Program-made: the position numbers and the translations under genes | The notes under the pieces: generated by a model | Database searches by the model: none | What the model saw: only the letters and a program-made list of their open reading frames with translations | What the model was told of the DNA's origin: nothing | Assembly: GCF_021130785.1 (NCBI RefSeq) | Contig: NC_060213.1 | Span: 62,280,001 to 62,344,000, forward strand | Origin: Homalodisca vitripennis | Lineage: Eukaryota > Arthropoda > Insecta > Hemiptera > Cicadellidae | Length of the DNA stretch: 64,000 nucleotides | Direction of reading: 5' to 3' | Shown: piece after piece, positions 35,195 to 48,230 of the stretch | How the letters are laid out: every line of letters starts with the position of its first letter | Position numbering within the stretch: the first letter of the stretch is position 1

Positions 35195-35480
35195 TTGCAA
35201 CTAAGAGCTGTTGAGTTTCGATCCACTTCACGTCCCGCTTGGTGCAACGTCAGGAATCTGACGCTGTCACAGACTAGACTCTGGACTCTAGAGCAATGTT
35301 CGTCTGAAGAGATCGCAATAAAATCGGCGACGAACCTCGAAATGAAACATTTACATCGCTTCGACATCATAGACACCAAGACTACAAAATTACAAAATTA
35401 GTATTATCTGGGTGAAGAGGTATTCTAATTGTTTCATCATTCAAGTCAACATTTACATTGAATCAACCCTTCCCGCCATA
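35195..35480. repeat. Dispersed repeat family E, copy 1 (inner module inverted)
   Basis: The outer blocks match family E copy 3 in the same direction: GGAATCTGACGCTGTCACAG and, at the other side, CATTGAATCAACCCTTC...CCATAG. The inner block GTTCGTCTGAAGAGATC...CGGCGACGAA with GACATCATAGACACC matches only as the reverse complement of the corresponding block in copy 3. So the middle is flipped relative to the ends. Confidence 0.6.
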
Positions 35481-37139
35481 GCTATGTGATGTAATCGCCT
35501 AGAAAATCTACACTACAAATTACTACAATTTCATTCTTACTTTAAACCAATTAATCAGAAAGAACTATATTATAAATAGTATGGAAATGTACTGGAAAAC
35601 GTAAACAAAACGTGATTATACATCAGGCCGTTTATTGACTAATTCGTGCATTTTGCGCTTTTCTCGTTGACAATCTTCAAGTCTAATATACAGATTTTGC
35701 AATGGTGTAATTTACTATAAAAATGGTCTACGGAATAGTTAAAATTTTCTTTGGATGAAGGATCACTCTAATCGACTACTGAAGACAAACCCCTCCCCCA
35801 CCCCCTTATTCTACAAGTTTTCACAGAATCCTTCCTACTTTACTACTTTAACAATATGCAAAGAAATTAATATTTATAACGTTTTTAACATTAAATACTC
35901 AGATTTATGTACAAACTAATCATATCCTCAGTAAATCAGCATAACCGTCGTACGAACTTAATACTAAAATAAGTATAAAATGTTACGTGGTTTTTATATC
36001 AACATAGACAATCCCATTTCAAAAGAGTAGCCTTCGTAAAATCACTATTTCATGGAATATTCTATTTAAACTCGAAGTACTTTTAATTAATAACTTGGAA
36101 GCACCACTTGTGCAAGTTGGCGAGGACGAATTAAGTACGCTCTTAACACAACCAATGAGATTCTCGTAGCTGATTTTACATCTCTTTTAGAAAACGTTGA
36201 AACGTATATTTAGTTGATTCTACATTTTCTTTATTATAAATAATAATACTCAGAACTAAAAATCTTGAATGGATTTACAATATTTGTACAGACTTAAATT
36301 TATAGTTAATTTTCAAAGATAAACATTTAAAAAAATGTGTTTAAAAATGTAACGTATTATTTTTGTGAGTCGTACTAAAACTCTTTTGGAACTTCCAACC
36401 TTCAACTTGCAAATTTGAAAAACATTGTACGAACCACTAGACAGAGCTATAAGCTTAAATTGGGGGCTGCAGTCAGACGTCGTTTTCGGCGCTAGTGGAC
36501 AGTTTCACAATTCGGCGCTGCGCTGCCAAAGGATTCGATGCTATCGGACTCCACGTAGGTCTTTGACAAAATTCTCTTCTGAGCGCTGCCTTTAAGCGTA
36601 CCTGGCTATATCTAAAAAATATGCCACTTTCAGGGGAACCAATTGTCATAAATTGTGATATCAATGTTATATAGTATACTTAAATTGAAAGAACCTCAAC
36701 ATGAACTCTGTTACTGAGCTAACTTTCAAACATTTGGAGCGTTGAATTAAATGTAACAAGTTACCCTTGGGAGACAGATATTACAAACAACCGGTAAAGA
36801 CTGTACCCACAAAGTATAAAATTAATCACGCTCTAACCTTTTCCAGGGGCCTTTAAAATTTTATTAAAAATTACCATGTGGGAAGGTAATTATGATGCAT
36901 TATTTCACAGAGAGAAATAAGGCAGTCATTTTAATGAAAGAACTGACCCCACATTAATCTCGCCAAAAATACCAACTCTTCAAGTTCCATTATTCATAAG
37001 TAAGATTCACGTTCCCTACTTAACACCCCTTTCCATTTACGGCCATGTTTGAGATAAAAGCAACTCTCATCTCTGACCCGTCCTTTGAATAGCTCTATAC
37101 TGTACAGACAGTCCTCTGTACCCTACGTATGGATTATTA
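35481..37139. other. Unassigned stretch
   Basis: A GC-richer segment at 36475-36640 reads CGGCGCTGCGCTGCC and has a 63-residue minus frame with no recognised motif. Otherwise AT-rich. Confidence 0.4.
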
Positions 37140-37335
37140 TTTTCACTTTTTATCCTTATCCCTTATTAAGGACTCAACAGGTCTGCCTGTCCGTCTGCAC
37201 GACTTGAAACTTGGTCCATTAATTCTTTTTGGTTCAAGGCGAATCGAAATAATTTTGGCGTAAAAACAACTGTTTTAATCAATTTTGTCACAAGGTTAGT
37301 GACAAGAAAACAACGCTGCCAGCGAGCCTTAAAAC
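37140..37335 (+). repeat. Dispersed repeat family J, copy 1
   Basis: The line GGACTCAACAGGTCTGCCTG, CCGTCTGCAC, AAACTTGG, then TTCTTTTTGGTTCAAGG parallels AAGAACCCAACAGGACCTGC, CCGTCTGTATG, ACATCTTGG, GGATTCTTTGGTTTAAGG at 46262-46400. This is a non-coding dispersed element, class unknown. Confidence 0.55.
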
Positions 37336-39904
37336 GCTTTGTGCTCCTTTCATTCCGATCCAGGATTATTCTTCCTTAGATTCTTCAATGGATCAATCCT
37401 CCACTTAGTAGTCAAACTTTGCCCTACACACTGAGCCTATTTCGAAAACCATAAATTTTCAATATTAAATTACATAATAAATACAACTTTTATCTTCGCA
37501 TATTTCAAAATTGTCTAGCTTTAATATTACATTACTATTGTTTTTTGCACCGAAACAACAAATTAACTGATCATTTCTAATAAGGACTCAAGCATGTGTT
37601 ACCTCAAGGACGAATGTCGCTTGGTGCAAAAATGTTAAAATTAAGGGTTTTACAAATAGTGAATGGATACCGACTCAAAACTAATACGAAAAGAAGAGGT
37701 TCTGTTCATAGCAGAGGGAGATGTCTTTCTCACTGTCACCAAAGACCTCCTTTCTTTAAACATGGATGTTTCAACATTTAATCTAGAAGTTTCCCTGACC
37801 TCAGTAGTATCTGGATCACTGTTCGCGTATCTGGGGCACCGACTTTTTCTTCTTTTTCAATTACTTCTCTCCTTCAGTTCAACCTAATGTACTCTACACC
37901 CATCTTGAAACTGTGTTAGAGAACATTTACTTCATGCAACATAACATCCTGACGTTTATAACTGGGATGTGTTATTTTATACCTGGAAATAGGGTTTTTT
38001 CTATGACTCAATAGGTTGTATTTTATGATCTGATATTCTACATCCTATACTTTCAGCTCTATCGTGCTACGGTACGAACTCGCTTTTCTAGTGGTGCACG
38101 TTTGGAATACTTGTGGTTCATGACCCAGTAATTGTCGGGTGTACTCGTAATTGGCTTTTGAGACAATCGTAGAGGTGTAGGTGAGTTAAAATTTCAAATA
38201 CGTAATTAAGTATGCATTACAGTCTAGTAAATAAGGCGAGAGCCAATTTACATTATACAACACAAAAACTGGGAAATACATAGAGAAAGTTCCTCTAAGA
38301 AAGGATCTGTGTAAACCGTGCTAGTTTCGGGAGGTCGAAATTGAAGTGCATCAAAGGGGTTAAAAATACGAAATTATAGCATCGTATAGCATAATACTTT
38401 TTGAGCATGACACACTTCAAATAAACCGTTAGATACGTAAATAAATGTTATACGATATCATCGTCAGCTAACCATATACAGACCCTTAAAGTGGTGACTC
38501 TAAGTTTGACGGTAATATAAAACTATCCCGGCTGATGATCGATTTCTTTCTTAGAAAATCTCCTCTGTCGATTTCAAAAAACCGCCTTGTGCTTGTATAA
38601 AGTACGAAATTGCTCTCGGCTCCCAGAAAATAAAAAAAATATTTGCCATTATTAAACAGTTAATCGTATACCATATTCAATTAATTTTGAAATATTAGTA
38701 GATGTCAACATTGGCGAACTTCAAATTGAATGGTCAAAATCCCAAATCGGGTGGCAGATAATTACTGTATATTGCGATGATTTACAAAATAAAAAATGCG
38801 CACCAAACACCCAAAATCACACTTCAAAATAGAAAAAAAAGAGAAATAATATGACTATGACAGTCTGCATGCGTGCTTGTAAGGCCTTACAGGTAGCTGG
38901 TATCAATAAATTAAGACATATCAAAGAATGCAACTTCTTATAAAAGAGCACTCTCGCAAGTAGTTCATTTTCCAAATAAGACAATCTATGTACTACAGAG
39001 AATGTGGAAGATAAATTAGCAATGGATTTAAAACAAGTACAGATTGAAGACCACAATTAGCTATTTTGAAATTTGATCAAACATTATTATGAAGCTTATT
39101 TCAAATGTCCATGCTCACGAGCTGTTTCGCGCTTTGCCCACAGACAGCGCGCCGATGTGTTACTTTCCCACAGTCTCCTTTGCCTTTATTTAAAAAAAAA
39201 TGTTAGGGAGAGGTCGATCTCCTTTCAAGCCTTATTCTGGCCGGCCTTCATGGAACACCCCCATCCTTATTCTTTCCTTCTAGTACAGAATGTGTGTATA
39301 CACATCTCTTAATACATCCGCACCCTCCAGTTAGTATCATTTTCGAGTAAACGCGGGACTGCCAGAAGAAAAAGGTGTAGAATGAATGGCAATAGTAACT
39401 GTGTTGTCTTGTTACTATTTTCCTGGAAACACTTTAGCCAATAGGCTACCAAATATACTTAAAAATACACATTGGTATAATGCATATTTTTTGTTTGATC
39501 ATTCAATAGACGTCTGTAGCAAATACACGATACTAGATACATATTTGATGTTTTATCGTTCCAAGTTTAATGCTATTAGTAAGACTGATCGTTGACATGT
39601 GTTTTCCCCCAGTAAACGAATGCATGCCACCCATTAGAAATAAAGAATAGTTTAGTGCGTGAGTTACATTTTCAATATTGAATAAATTACATATCCAAAT
39701 ATTTACACAGATTTTATAAACAAGACACAAGTTTTACGTAAATATATAAATTAATTTACATTTAAAAAATCTATATTAGAAATCAATTTCAAAATATGAT
39801 TGAACAGAATAAAATATATTGAAAAACTATTTACTATCAAGGAAAGATTATCTTTCCTGCAATTTCATTCCTGAGGATTACAATATGACGACGGCAGGGG
39901 GTGG
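37336..39904. other. Mostly unassigned stretch
   Basis: It contains a short family-K line at 38318-38400 (TTCGGGAGGTCGAAATTG, GGGGTTAAAAATACGAAATT), which is similar to 60108-60190. I see no genes. Confidence 0.4.
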
Positions 39905-40055
39905 CGGTAGGCAGTCCAGACTTGTTATCTGTGACAAGCTCAGTCGGCTTACTGCCTCACAGTGGATAGAACTTGTCAACTGGTCGGATTGTACCGACTG
40001 ACAACCACGATACATTTCAGTAACAAGGCAGCACTGATTGGAATTACTTTCACGA
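39905..40055 (-). repeat. Solitary inverted monomer of the 147-bp satellite
   Basis: Compared with the reverse complement of the 25.7-27.7 kb monomer, it keeps CAGACTTGT, GGCTTACTG-CTCACA, GGATAGAACTTGTCAACTGG and TCAGTAACAAG-CAGCACT in the same order over about 150 bp, with many substitutions. It is one copy only, in opposite orientation, about 12 kb from the array. Confidence 0.85.
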
Positions 40056-40309
40056 TACCAGAGTCTGGATATTTATACAAATATGTGACACAGTCTAGAT
40101 AGTTAAATTTGAACTATTGAGTGCTAAATGATGTGAGTTTGGTGCACACCCTGGAGTGCTACGAAGATGTTTTATGTGACATAAGTGTAGAGGTAAAAAG
40201 AGTGAATGACCCGTTGCTCTGTAACAGTCGGTTGCCGCATGATCTAAGACGTCGGATATTCCCAACAGGTGGCGCAATCTTATTTTTTGTTGGGATTTGA
40301 TTTTAATTC
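40056..40309. other. Spacer
   Basis: Nothing recognisable. Confidence 0.5.
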
Positions 40310-40735
40310 ATAGTCACCCCCCAGTATGGTTCACGTTGGTTGGTTTATGCCTTCCAGTGGACCTACCCTGGGTACAGCAAAAGCCGATGTCACTTAAGTT
40401 TGGGCAACCGTTGTGGATGTCCAAGAACGGCACATCACTAACCACAAATGTTGACATGTAAGGGTAAATTGATAGGTCCCTAAGTGTTAAAGGCAGTAGA
40501 CATAAGGGCGTGCCACCCCTGCCCTTTTGACTGCAGAATCTGGCCTCCCCTTCTTCCAAGGAGACAAAACTAAGATAATGCCCAAAATCCTTCCTCATGT
40601 CAGGTGGCGGCCTCTACCCCCCATCCAGAATATCCGGTCACCCCTGAAGCAGTGCAAATTTCAGCTACTTATCCTAAGAGAACAAAAAGAAAAAGGTCAT
40701 AGCCATTTAAAACATTTTCTTTAGGACACAAATTG
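40310..40735 (+). repeat. Dispersed repeat family G, copy 1
   Basis: It shares with 46850-47321 the ordered blocks TATGCCTTCCAGT / TATACCTTCCAGT, GGTACAGCAAAAGCCGAT / GGCACAGCAAAAACCGAT, GTGGATGTCCA / ATGGATGTCCA, GCACATCACTAACC-CAAATG, TTGATAGGTC / TCGATAGGTC, GGCCTCCCCTTCTTCC and GGTGGCGGCC / GGAGGCGGCC. The copies are diverged and carry indels of tens of bases. It has no conserved open frame. GC content is above the local average. Confidence 0.8.
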
Positions 40736-41044
40736 TTGTTGGTCACTTCAAGGAATTATACACATTTTAAGTATAATTTTGTAACCAAATCTATATCAAA
40801 GCGCCTGAAGATTAAAATGTACAGTTTATACAATATGTACATGCACTCAGCTTCGGGTAGTGACGAGTTTAAAACAATATGAAATAAAAATATTGAAAAA
40901 TTAAAAATTATACCTTTTAATTAAAAATAATGCATGCAAATGGCATATTTCTTTATAAAATATCACACGAGAAAATGAAACTTTTGTAGCTAAAAACAAG
41001 CAACTTCCTTCAGTCATTCTTCATAAACGTGATGCACAACATCC
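40736..41044. other. AT-rich spacer
   Basis: Nothing recognisable. Confidence 0.5.
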
Positions 41045-41050
41045 ATATAT

Positions 41051-41109
<59 letters not shown>
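41045..41109. repeat. (AT)n microsatellite with one phase slip
   Basis: About 65 bp of AT dinucleotides with a phase change (AA) at 41061-41062. Confidence 0.97.
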
Positions 41110-41111
<2 letters not shown>

Positions 41112-44100
41112 ACAAGGCTTTTATGAGCTTGATTATAAGATGTCCCTAAATTCTGCTTCCAATCCCTACAACTTCTAGTTGAATGATACAAACTTACATT
41201 TTCCTCTCTACTAAAACAGTCCAATTATTAAAAACAGTAAACAAGCACAGGTCCAAACTTCCTCTGTTACAGGTTGGATTAAAATTGTCGATCTTGTGTT
41301 GTACCTTTATTCTTTCTAAAGAGGTCCTCCAGGTCTTTTGTTTTCATTGATTTTCTTCAATAGTATCATTAAATAACTGATCCATTAGGAAGGGCCAATC
41401 TCTAAAATTGAGCACATGTATGACAACATATTTTTCTTATACAAATATTGTCTTTGTGAAATTTGAAGTGTTAAAACAATAATTAGGTTTTGATGTTGTG
41501 TCATCAATAAAATGATGACTAATTAAACTGACGTACAATAATTATAGATCTTATTTTCGTAAAATGTAAAATTCCGATTTGACCGCTGTCAAATATTTTG
41601 AAAGGATGCGGATACTACAGCTAGCGCATTTTCTTGCTACTTCCAAAAATCAAATTAGTATTAATTTCTTTGAAAAACCATTAAAAAGAAGCTAAAATAT
41701 TAATGATATATTGCATTGACGTTGTATACAAAATTAATCAAGGACTACATAGAAAAGGGCAATAAATGAATAATAAGTCGGACCAACATCCATCTACGAA
41801 TTATTTCAACAGTTTTATTCAGTATTGTCCACATTTTATTGAATTACTTCCTTTCACTGCGAATAACTATTACATAACAACTCCTTACGATAATCCATTC
41901 AATTTTTATCTTCAATTAATTTAAATAAATAAGCGAGAGAAAATGTAAGAAGCGTGTTTATTTATTAATAATTGAACAATTTTAAAGGTTGTTAAAAGGT
42001 TGTGCATCTTTTAGATGCTGTAACACGAATACATCTTTAAGTGCTGTGAGATTAGGCGCTGTAAAAACCTAAGGTTTCCACACCATTTGCATCTTATGTT
42101 TCTCTATGTTGGAATCCAATTCTACATCTTACGGTCTAAATCTCTCTCTTCTAGTGAATGTGGGTTCTCCAGCGATTCATCATCACTTACTCTGAATTCA
42201 GAAATTGCACTCGGTCAACAGTTCTTACAAAATTTGTTGCGATTCACACGTTCTCTTGAGATTTTACCCCATCCTCGATGGGGTACAACTGGACGTTGCG
42301 TTGGTGAAAGAGTAATTTTGAGACACTTATCTCTACTTACTACTGGAGAAGGAAAAATGCAAGTTAATTCTTCTGGACGAGAGACGAGTCCATTGTGTTT
42401 TGCCGCCAGAGTGGCAGTATTAAAAGGCACGGCGGCGGCAGCGGAGCAGCGAGGGAATGGTGCGGATTAAACGTAAGCTCTTTAGTGTGAGTGGTCGGTA
42501 TCTAGGCCCTTAGTATCCTTGCTTCTCTCTACTTGCCTTGTCTCGTACTTTCGCAATAAACACAGCCCACGGGAGGAGGATGTCATTTGGAAGTGAACAT
42601 CTAATAACAACAGCCGTGTTCTATATAGCCTACATATATTAGTGTAGGATCCAACAGGCAATTTGGACTGTAGCCTACCACCTAGTTTTTCTTAAATCCG
42701 TAGAGGAATTCTTTTCCAAGAAAGAAATCACTCGTCAGCCGCAGTAATTTTAATGGAAGGCCAGAATGGAAGAGTACCGAAAGGGTTAAATATACAAAAC
42801 GATCATTTTCACTCGGATTATGTTAGTCACAGCTTGATGGGCTACAGTATAATAAACAGCCACCACGACAATCGATATTTCTGATCATCTAAACTACCTA
42901 AACAAAAAAAACCTAAATATCGAACCGAATTACTTCATAGGCATTTCAAATAATAGTACACTTAATTATGTGTTTATATCTAATAAAGTAATAATTTAAT
43001 GAATTAAAAACTCTCTACACGTATTTATTAAGTGTAACAAACAAAGCAGTGTAACACTTAAACGATAATATAGGTTAAACGAACCTGTTACATTCAACCC
43101 GTCACTGAACGTAGCTGTTATGCATTGTAAATCTTAAATGTATTACAATTGTATTTATTACTGTCCATAATGTTTTCTATTAGCTGTTATTTAAGTTTCT
43201 GTGTTCCTTGTTTTATTTACTGTTATGTAAGAGCTGTAAGCAAGAACATTAATAATGTGTTATTTAGTGTAAGTTGAACGAAACAGACTGTTAAAGAAGA
43301 AGGTGTTCTGTTAGGTGGAAGATGACATCAATATAATTATTTATTGTATTATTATTGCTATGACTGTCTTAGGCTGTTTCGTAGCACTTTTAAACAGTGT
43401 CAAATAAAATAACCTATATTTTTATGTTGGTAAATAATTTGTTAACTATTGTTTGACCATGTTCAACACGTGGACTTTGTGAGGAATGAATTAACATTAT
43501 TCCATAAAGCGAAGTGAGTAAAAAATATGGGTTTTCTCTAACTAAAAGTAGTTAAAAGTCTATAAACTACAGTAGTCCGTAAACTTAAGTGAGGGACCAA
43601 TAGAGAAACCTAACAGTACCGAACAGAACAATTTTACTTTGGGATTAAAAAATAATGACCCGAGAGAATTCTTTACGTTTGGAAGCTAATTAAAGGGGCA
43701 GGGAATCAGTTAAAACTTTCTCATTAAATTACGCTTTATCTCGGCTTTCTAGATCAATCTTGCCGTTCGCCCCCTCTCATTCAGTCTCGCGGGAGTGTCT
43801 CTTTATTTCCATTAAACTTAGGACATTCTATTTTAACTCCGTCTCACATTGATAACAAAGGTGATGGAAGATGGCTATATCTATGTAATTGAAACGTGCG
43901 ACCAGTATGTACAAATTAGTAATTACTAATTTGGTATATGTAAACATTACTTACTCCACCAGAAGTTACACTGATCACTACAGTAAAATGTAGATGTTCT
44001 CACCTGGAAAAGAAATGAGTATTAAACATAGTTTTACAATGTTAATTCTTTTTAAGTGACCAAATTACAAACAGACTTTCACTCACAAAAGGCCAAAAAA

Positions 44101-46261
44101 CTGTATTATTAAATACGACATTGTGTACCAAAGTGCCAATAATTGAGTTTCTCAATTAAAAAATGTTAAACGCACACGTTTTAGAGAGAAACTGACAGTT
44201 TTAAAATTAAGACTAACAATTTATACACTCACCAAAAACTGAGCGCGCTGATAGAGAAGCCTGTAAGGTTTGGATTACAAAAATGTGTATTAACATTAAC
44301 TACAGTGCTAGACATATCATTGCAAGCCTGGATTGAGGGAAATAAAATGTTGTTTATGCACTTAAGTCTGAGATATATTTTTTGAAACTTTGTATGAGTA
44401 TAAGATTAGTTTCTTGCTAGAACACTAACATTAAAATTAGTAATGGAACTCTCATTATTAATAAATAATTTAGCCAAACGTACAGTCTTGCAATTATATG
44501 TCCCGTACTACAAGAGAAACAAATTAATTACATAGCACACTCGAATATGTTCTATTAGAACTGACAATTTTCTAATAAGTTACGTAATACTCTAGTTTTC
44601 CTCACTAGCGAGTGCATATTTTTATTCTAAAACAAACTAACAAAGTAGATATACACGATTAAAACCCTGTAGCTGGTAAAGGCTGGTCCTCCTCGCGGCA
44701 TAGCAATGTAGCCTACCACGCTCGGACATGGCTACGAGTCATATGACGTCACCACGGGATAGCTCTTAGAGAAAGATTAGGACAAACAAAATAATAGAAC
44801 ACATTTGTTTATCCGACCAAGAGGAATTATACGGTTTAAAGCAAAAAATGTGGGCTATTTCGCAATCAGGGCCAAATAAAAAAGGCTTCGGGTAAAATGT
44901 CAATTTTACAGTATGAATCTGAGTTATACTTTCAGTAATAACATATAATAATTCATAAAATAAGAACAGTAGACTGTTTTAAAAGAAAATATTAATCTAG
45001 AAACCTTTTTCTTATGATAAGAAACATGTGCATTTCTCCAGTTTTCTTCTATATACATACTGCAAAAAATAATATATTTATCTTAAATAGTTTATCTATG
45101 AGCCTTTTATACGCTTCCCCTAAATTATACTACTTCGAATACTTATAATTCCTCCTGGAGTTATAAAAAATATGCTATCTATTTTTTGTCTTGGCATGTG
45201 CCAAAAGTACGAGATATTCACTATGAACACAAAATAACAATAACATTAATAATATGCGTAACATAACAAATTATATTATATATTATTAATATCGTTTCTC
45301 AGTAACATTATTAAACTCAGTTACTACAAAGTTGCTGATAAAAAGATAGTTAAACTAGTTCGTCACAAATGTAAATACACAAGTGGGGCCATTCCGTTAT
45401 GACAGTACGTTAGGAATTATTAGCTGAAGATGTAAATTTTCGAACAGCCTACAAAAGTTTCCAATTTCTGTGAAAATCGAAAAAGTAAAACACGTTTAAG
45501 CACTCATAACAAATTGTCTTTATGATTACATTTGTAGGAATATGTAACAGTACAGGATTTATGTTACACAAGGAACAAAGCCACTGTTTCCTGTAGCAGC
45601 CCATTGCATTCAGGATTACCATTAGTCAACAAAGTGGTCCTGAGCTTAAGGGCGACAATAATTTGACGCCGTTCAAAAGCCTGATTGTTTGTCACACAAG
45701 GAAATCATTTAACCATAGAACTTTTAGCCTGATACGTTTAAAATAAGTGATGTCGCATTCATTATGATATTAAAGATTGCCACATGACAATAAAGTGTTT
45801 ATCACTTTACGGGAAGCAGCACGCCCAGATTTTCATACTGAAGAGTGTTATAACTTGTCAAATTTGTTTAGAAAATTTATTGAAATACAGCTAGAATTGA
45901 ATATGTGAGAGGCGATCAACAGCGCCTACTATCCCATCAGCTTTCCCCATCAGACCAGAACGGACCCGGCGATCGCTGGAAACAACGTACACACACGGGT
46001 TGCAATTGTTAGAAAGACCGAGGAATCATGATTATCTCTGCCCCTCTCCGCCTCGCTCTCAAACAGTCTTTATACGCCGCTCTCATTGTTGCCGAAACCG
46101 GCAAAACCCATACACTTAACTGTTTCCCACCGCGGTCCACCCACTTTCTTCATAACCGGAGAGCTATTGTTCTCCATATCATACATGATAACACGTTGTG
46201 TTTTCCTATAACAAAATATTTCCGTATTGTGTTTACCCAGGCCGCATCGGTTGTATACTAA
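41110..46261. other. Long unassigned stretch
   Basis: About 5.1 kb with no convincing gene. The 127-residue frame at 42087-42470 shows no domain; its middle part (TCTTACAAAATTTGTTGCG at 42222-42240) resembles the end of family G (TCTTACAGAACTTAGTGC), so part of it may be repeat sequence. A strong TAA-rich AT region follows. GC-richer patches at 44675-44765 and 45910-46150 contain no motif I can name. Confidence 0.4.
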
Positions 46262-46560
46262 TTAAGAACCCAACAGGACCTGCTTAACATCGTATCCTCA
46301 ACCCCTCCGTCTGTATGTGAGGTAACTCATGATAGGAAGTTTATAGAAACTTACATCTTGGTAAATAGGATTCTTTGGTTTAAGGAAAACCCCTATTAAT
46401 TTTGGGATCAAAACATTACAACTTGGCAAATAAGGATTCTTTCGTCCGAGGAAAACCCCTACTGATTTTTTAATCAAAATTTGAGAGTTCCAGTGTATAT
46501 ATTCCTTCCTACGAGAAATTCTTTCACTACTCTCTACTTCGAGGGGTTTAATAGGCAATA
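46262..46560 (+). repeat. Dispersed repeat family J, copy 2, with internal tandem duplication
   Basis: Partner of 37140-37335. Within it a line of about 67 bp is present twice in a row: CTTGGTAAATAGGATTCTTT...GGAAAACCCCTATTAATTTT (from 46355) and CTTGGCAAATAAGGATTCTTT...GGAAAACCCCTACTGATTTT (from 46422). Confidence 0.6.
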
Positions 46561-46849
46561 AGAAATAAGTACTTTAAGTTTAAAACCTAATCTTTTGAGT
46601 ATTACACGCTTTGGCCTCGGAGTTGTTTCTCACATTCGAATCTTCCGAGTTCTACTGGTCCAATGTGATATGGGGTGGGAAGAGGGTGAGTAGAAACCGT
46701 ACTCACAATAAAAGATAGAACGTAAATCCTCTTCTATTTGTAATTACTCGTAATTACTTTAGTACATTTTAAATTGCACCGACCTTATCAATGTTTTGAT
46801 AAAGCAAAAGAAAACTATATATATTTAATATAACGAGTTTACCCAGCAG
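46561..46849. other. Spacer
   Basis: Nothing recognisable. Confidence 0.5.
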
Positions 46850-47319
46850 GGATCACTTCTGGCCGGTTTATACCTTCCAGTTGAACACACCACTTGGGCA
46901 CAGCAAAAACCGATATGCCACTTAAATCTGGGCAACCTTATGGATGTCCAGGAGCAGCACATCACTAACCGCAAATGTTGAGATTCTGGGGTTCACGGGC
47001 GATTCGATAGGTCTAGTCTGCTGTGGGAGATGACTGTTGGAGTTGGTGGGGTTTGTTCCCTAACTATCAGAGGTTCTTCCTAATCTCAACTAGGGTATGC
47101 CATCCCCTGCCTGCTTTGACTGGAGAGGCTGCTCCAGAGTTGGCCTCCCCTTCTTCCGGGGAGACATGACTTTGAGAGTAGTGCCCTAATTCTTCTTCAT
47201 GGATCTCGATAGGAGGCGGCCCTTACCCTAAACTTACCCATCCTGAATACCCATCACTTCGGTAGCAGCGCAAAGGTTCTTACAGAACTTAGTGCAATTT
47301 ATAAGCTTCTTGTCCTAAA

Positions 47320-47321
<2 letters not shown>
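46850..47321 (+). repeat. Dispersed repeat family G, copy 2
   Basis: This is the fullest copy of family G; see copy 1 for shared blocks. It ends directly at an (AT)n tract, which may have grown from the element's 3' end. Confidence 0.8.

Positions 47322-47372
<51 letters not shown>
47322..47372. repeat. (AT)n microsatellite
   Basis: 51 bp of AT dinucleotides directly after a family-G copy. Confidence 0.97.
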
Positions 47373-47373
<1 letters not shown>

Positions 47374-47984
47374 CGATTTCCCGTAGTTTTACCTTGGTTC
47401 AAATATAAAGAGTGTAACGAGTAAAAGTTATACTTTTGCATCAGTCACCTACTATACGATTTAGAACTCATATTTCGATAGTTTATAATTAGTTTAAACA
47501 CAAATGGCCCACGAACCGATAACTCAACAACCTACACAACAGTGTAGTTATTTAATAAATTTTAATTTGAGCCGTGGCATAAGGCAAAAATGAATATTTT
47601 TAGATTCAATTTGAAAATCGAATTACACAAATTATACACGCCTATGTCATTGAAATACATACATAACAGATGTTCGAATAATACTGAAATAAACGGCATA
47701 TTGGCATTGCCATTTGGCATTGAATAGCACCACTGTAGTGCGACTTGAAATCTTTACGAGACAATCAATGAAGGACAATGCCTGGCGATAAGTTATGAAT
47801 GAGAGAGAGCCATGCCTCACGCGCCGCACACACAGCAGCGCGCCGTAAGATCAATGTGTCGGTCCTCAATCAGGCGAGCAATTACAATTATGAATGGTCG
47901 CACCATATTGGACATACTGCGGTGATATATTGCAGTACTCGTACGTGGGTATCGTAAATGTGTAACTTACCGTTACACTTTTAC
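47373..47984. other. Unassigned spacer
   Basis: No gene or repeat is recognised. A GC-richer patch lies at 47805-47860 (ACACAGCAGCGCGCCG). Confidence 0.45.
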
Positions 47985-48230
47985 TTTCTCAAGTTTGGTT
48001 TTTTATTAAGTGCATGTTTTAGAGTTAGTGAAGTTCACACACATAACTGTGGTTGTGATTCCCGACTTATGCGTCTCACAACGCTCTGGTTTGATTTGTT
48101 CATTTTAACCTAGTTTGTAATAATGTGTTAGGTTAGTTATTTATCTGAACAAGAGATAGGATTGTAGATCTCGAAACGTAGTGTTACTGATTTTTTGTAT
48201 CATCGAACGATGGCAAATGTCTCGAAAATT
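47985..48230 (+). repeat. Dispersed repeat family H, copy 2
   Basis: Partner of 14648-14886. Here the terminal part reads CTGAACA, AGAGATAGG, TAGATCTCGAAACGTAGTG, followed by a tail (TGTATCATCGAACGATGG) that extends past the alignable part of copy 1. Confidence 0.75.

Noticed and set aside
42087..42470. 127-codon open frame
   Set aside because: No recognisable domain; part resembles the end of family G; a competing minus frame covers the same bases.
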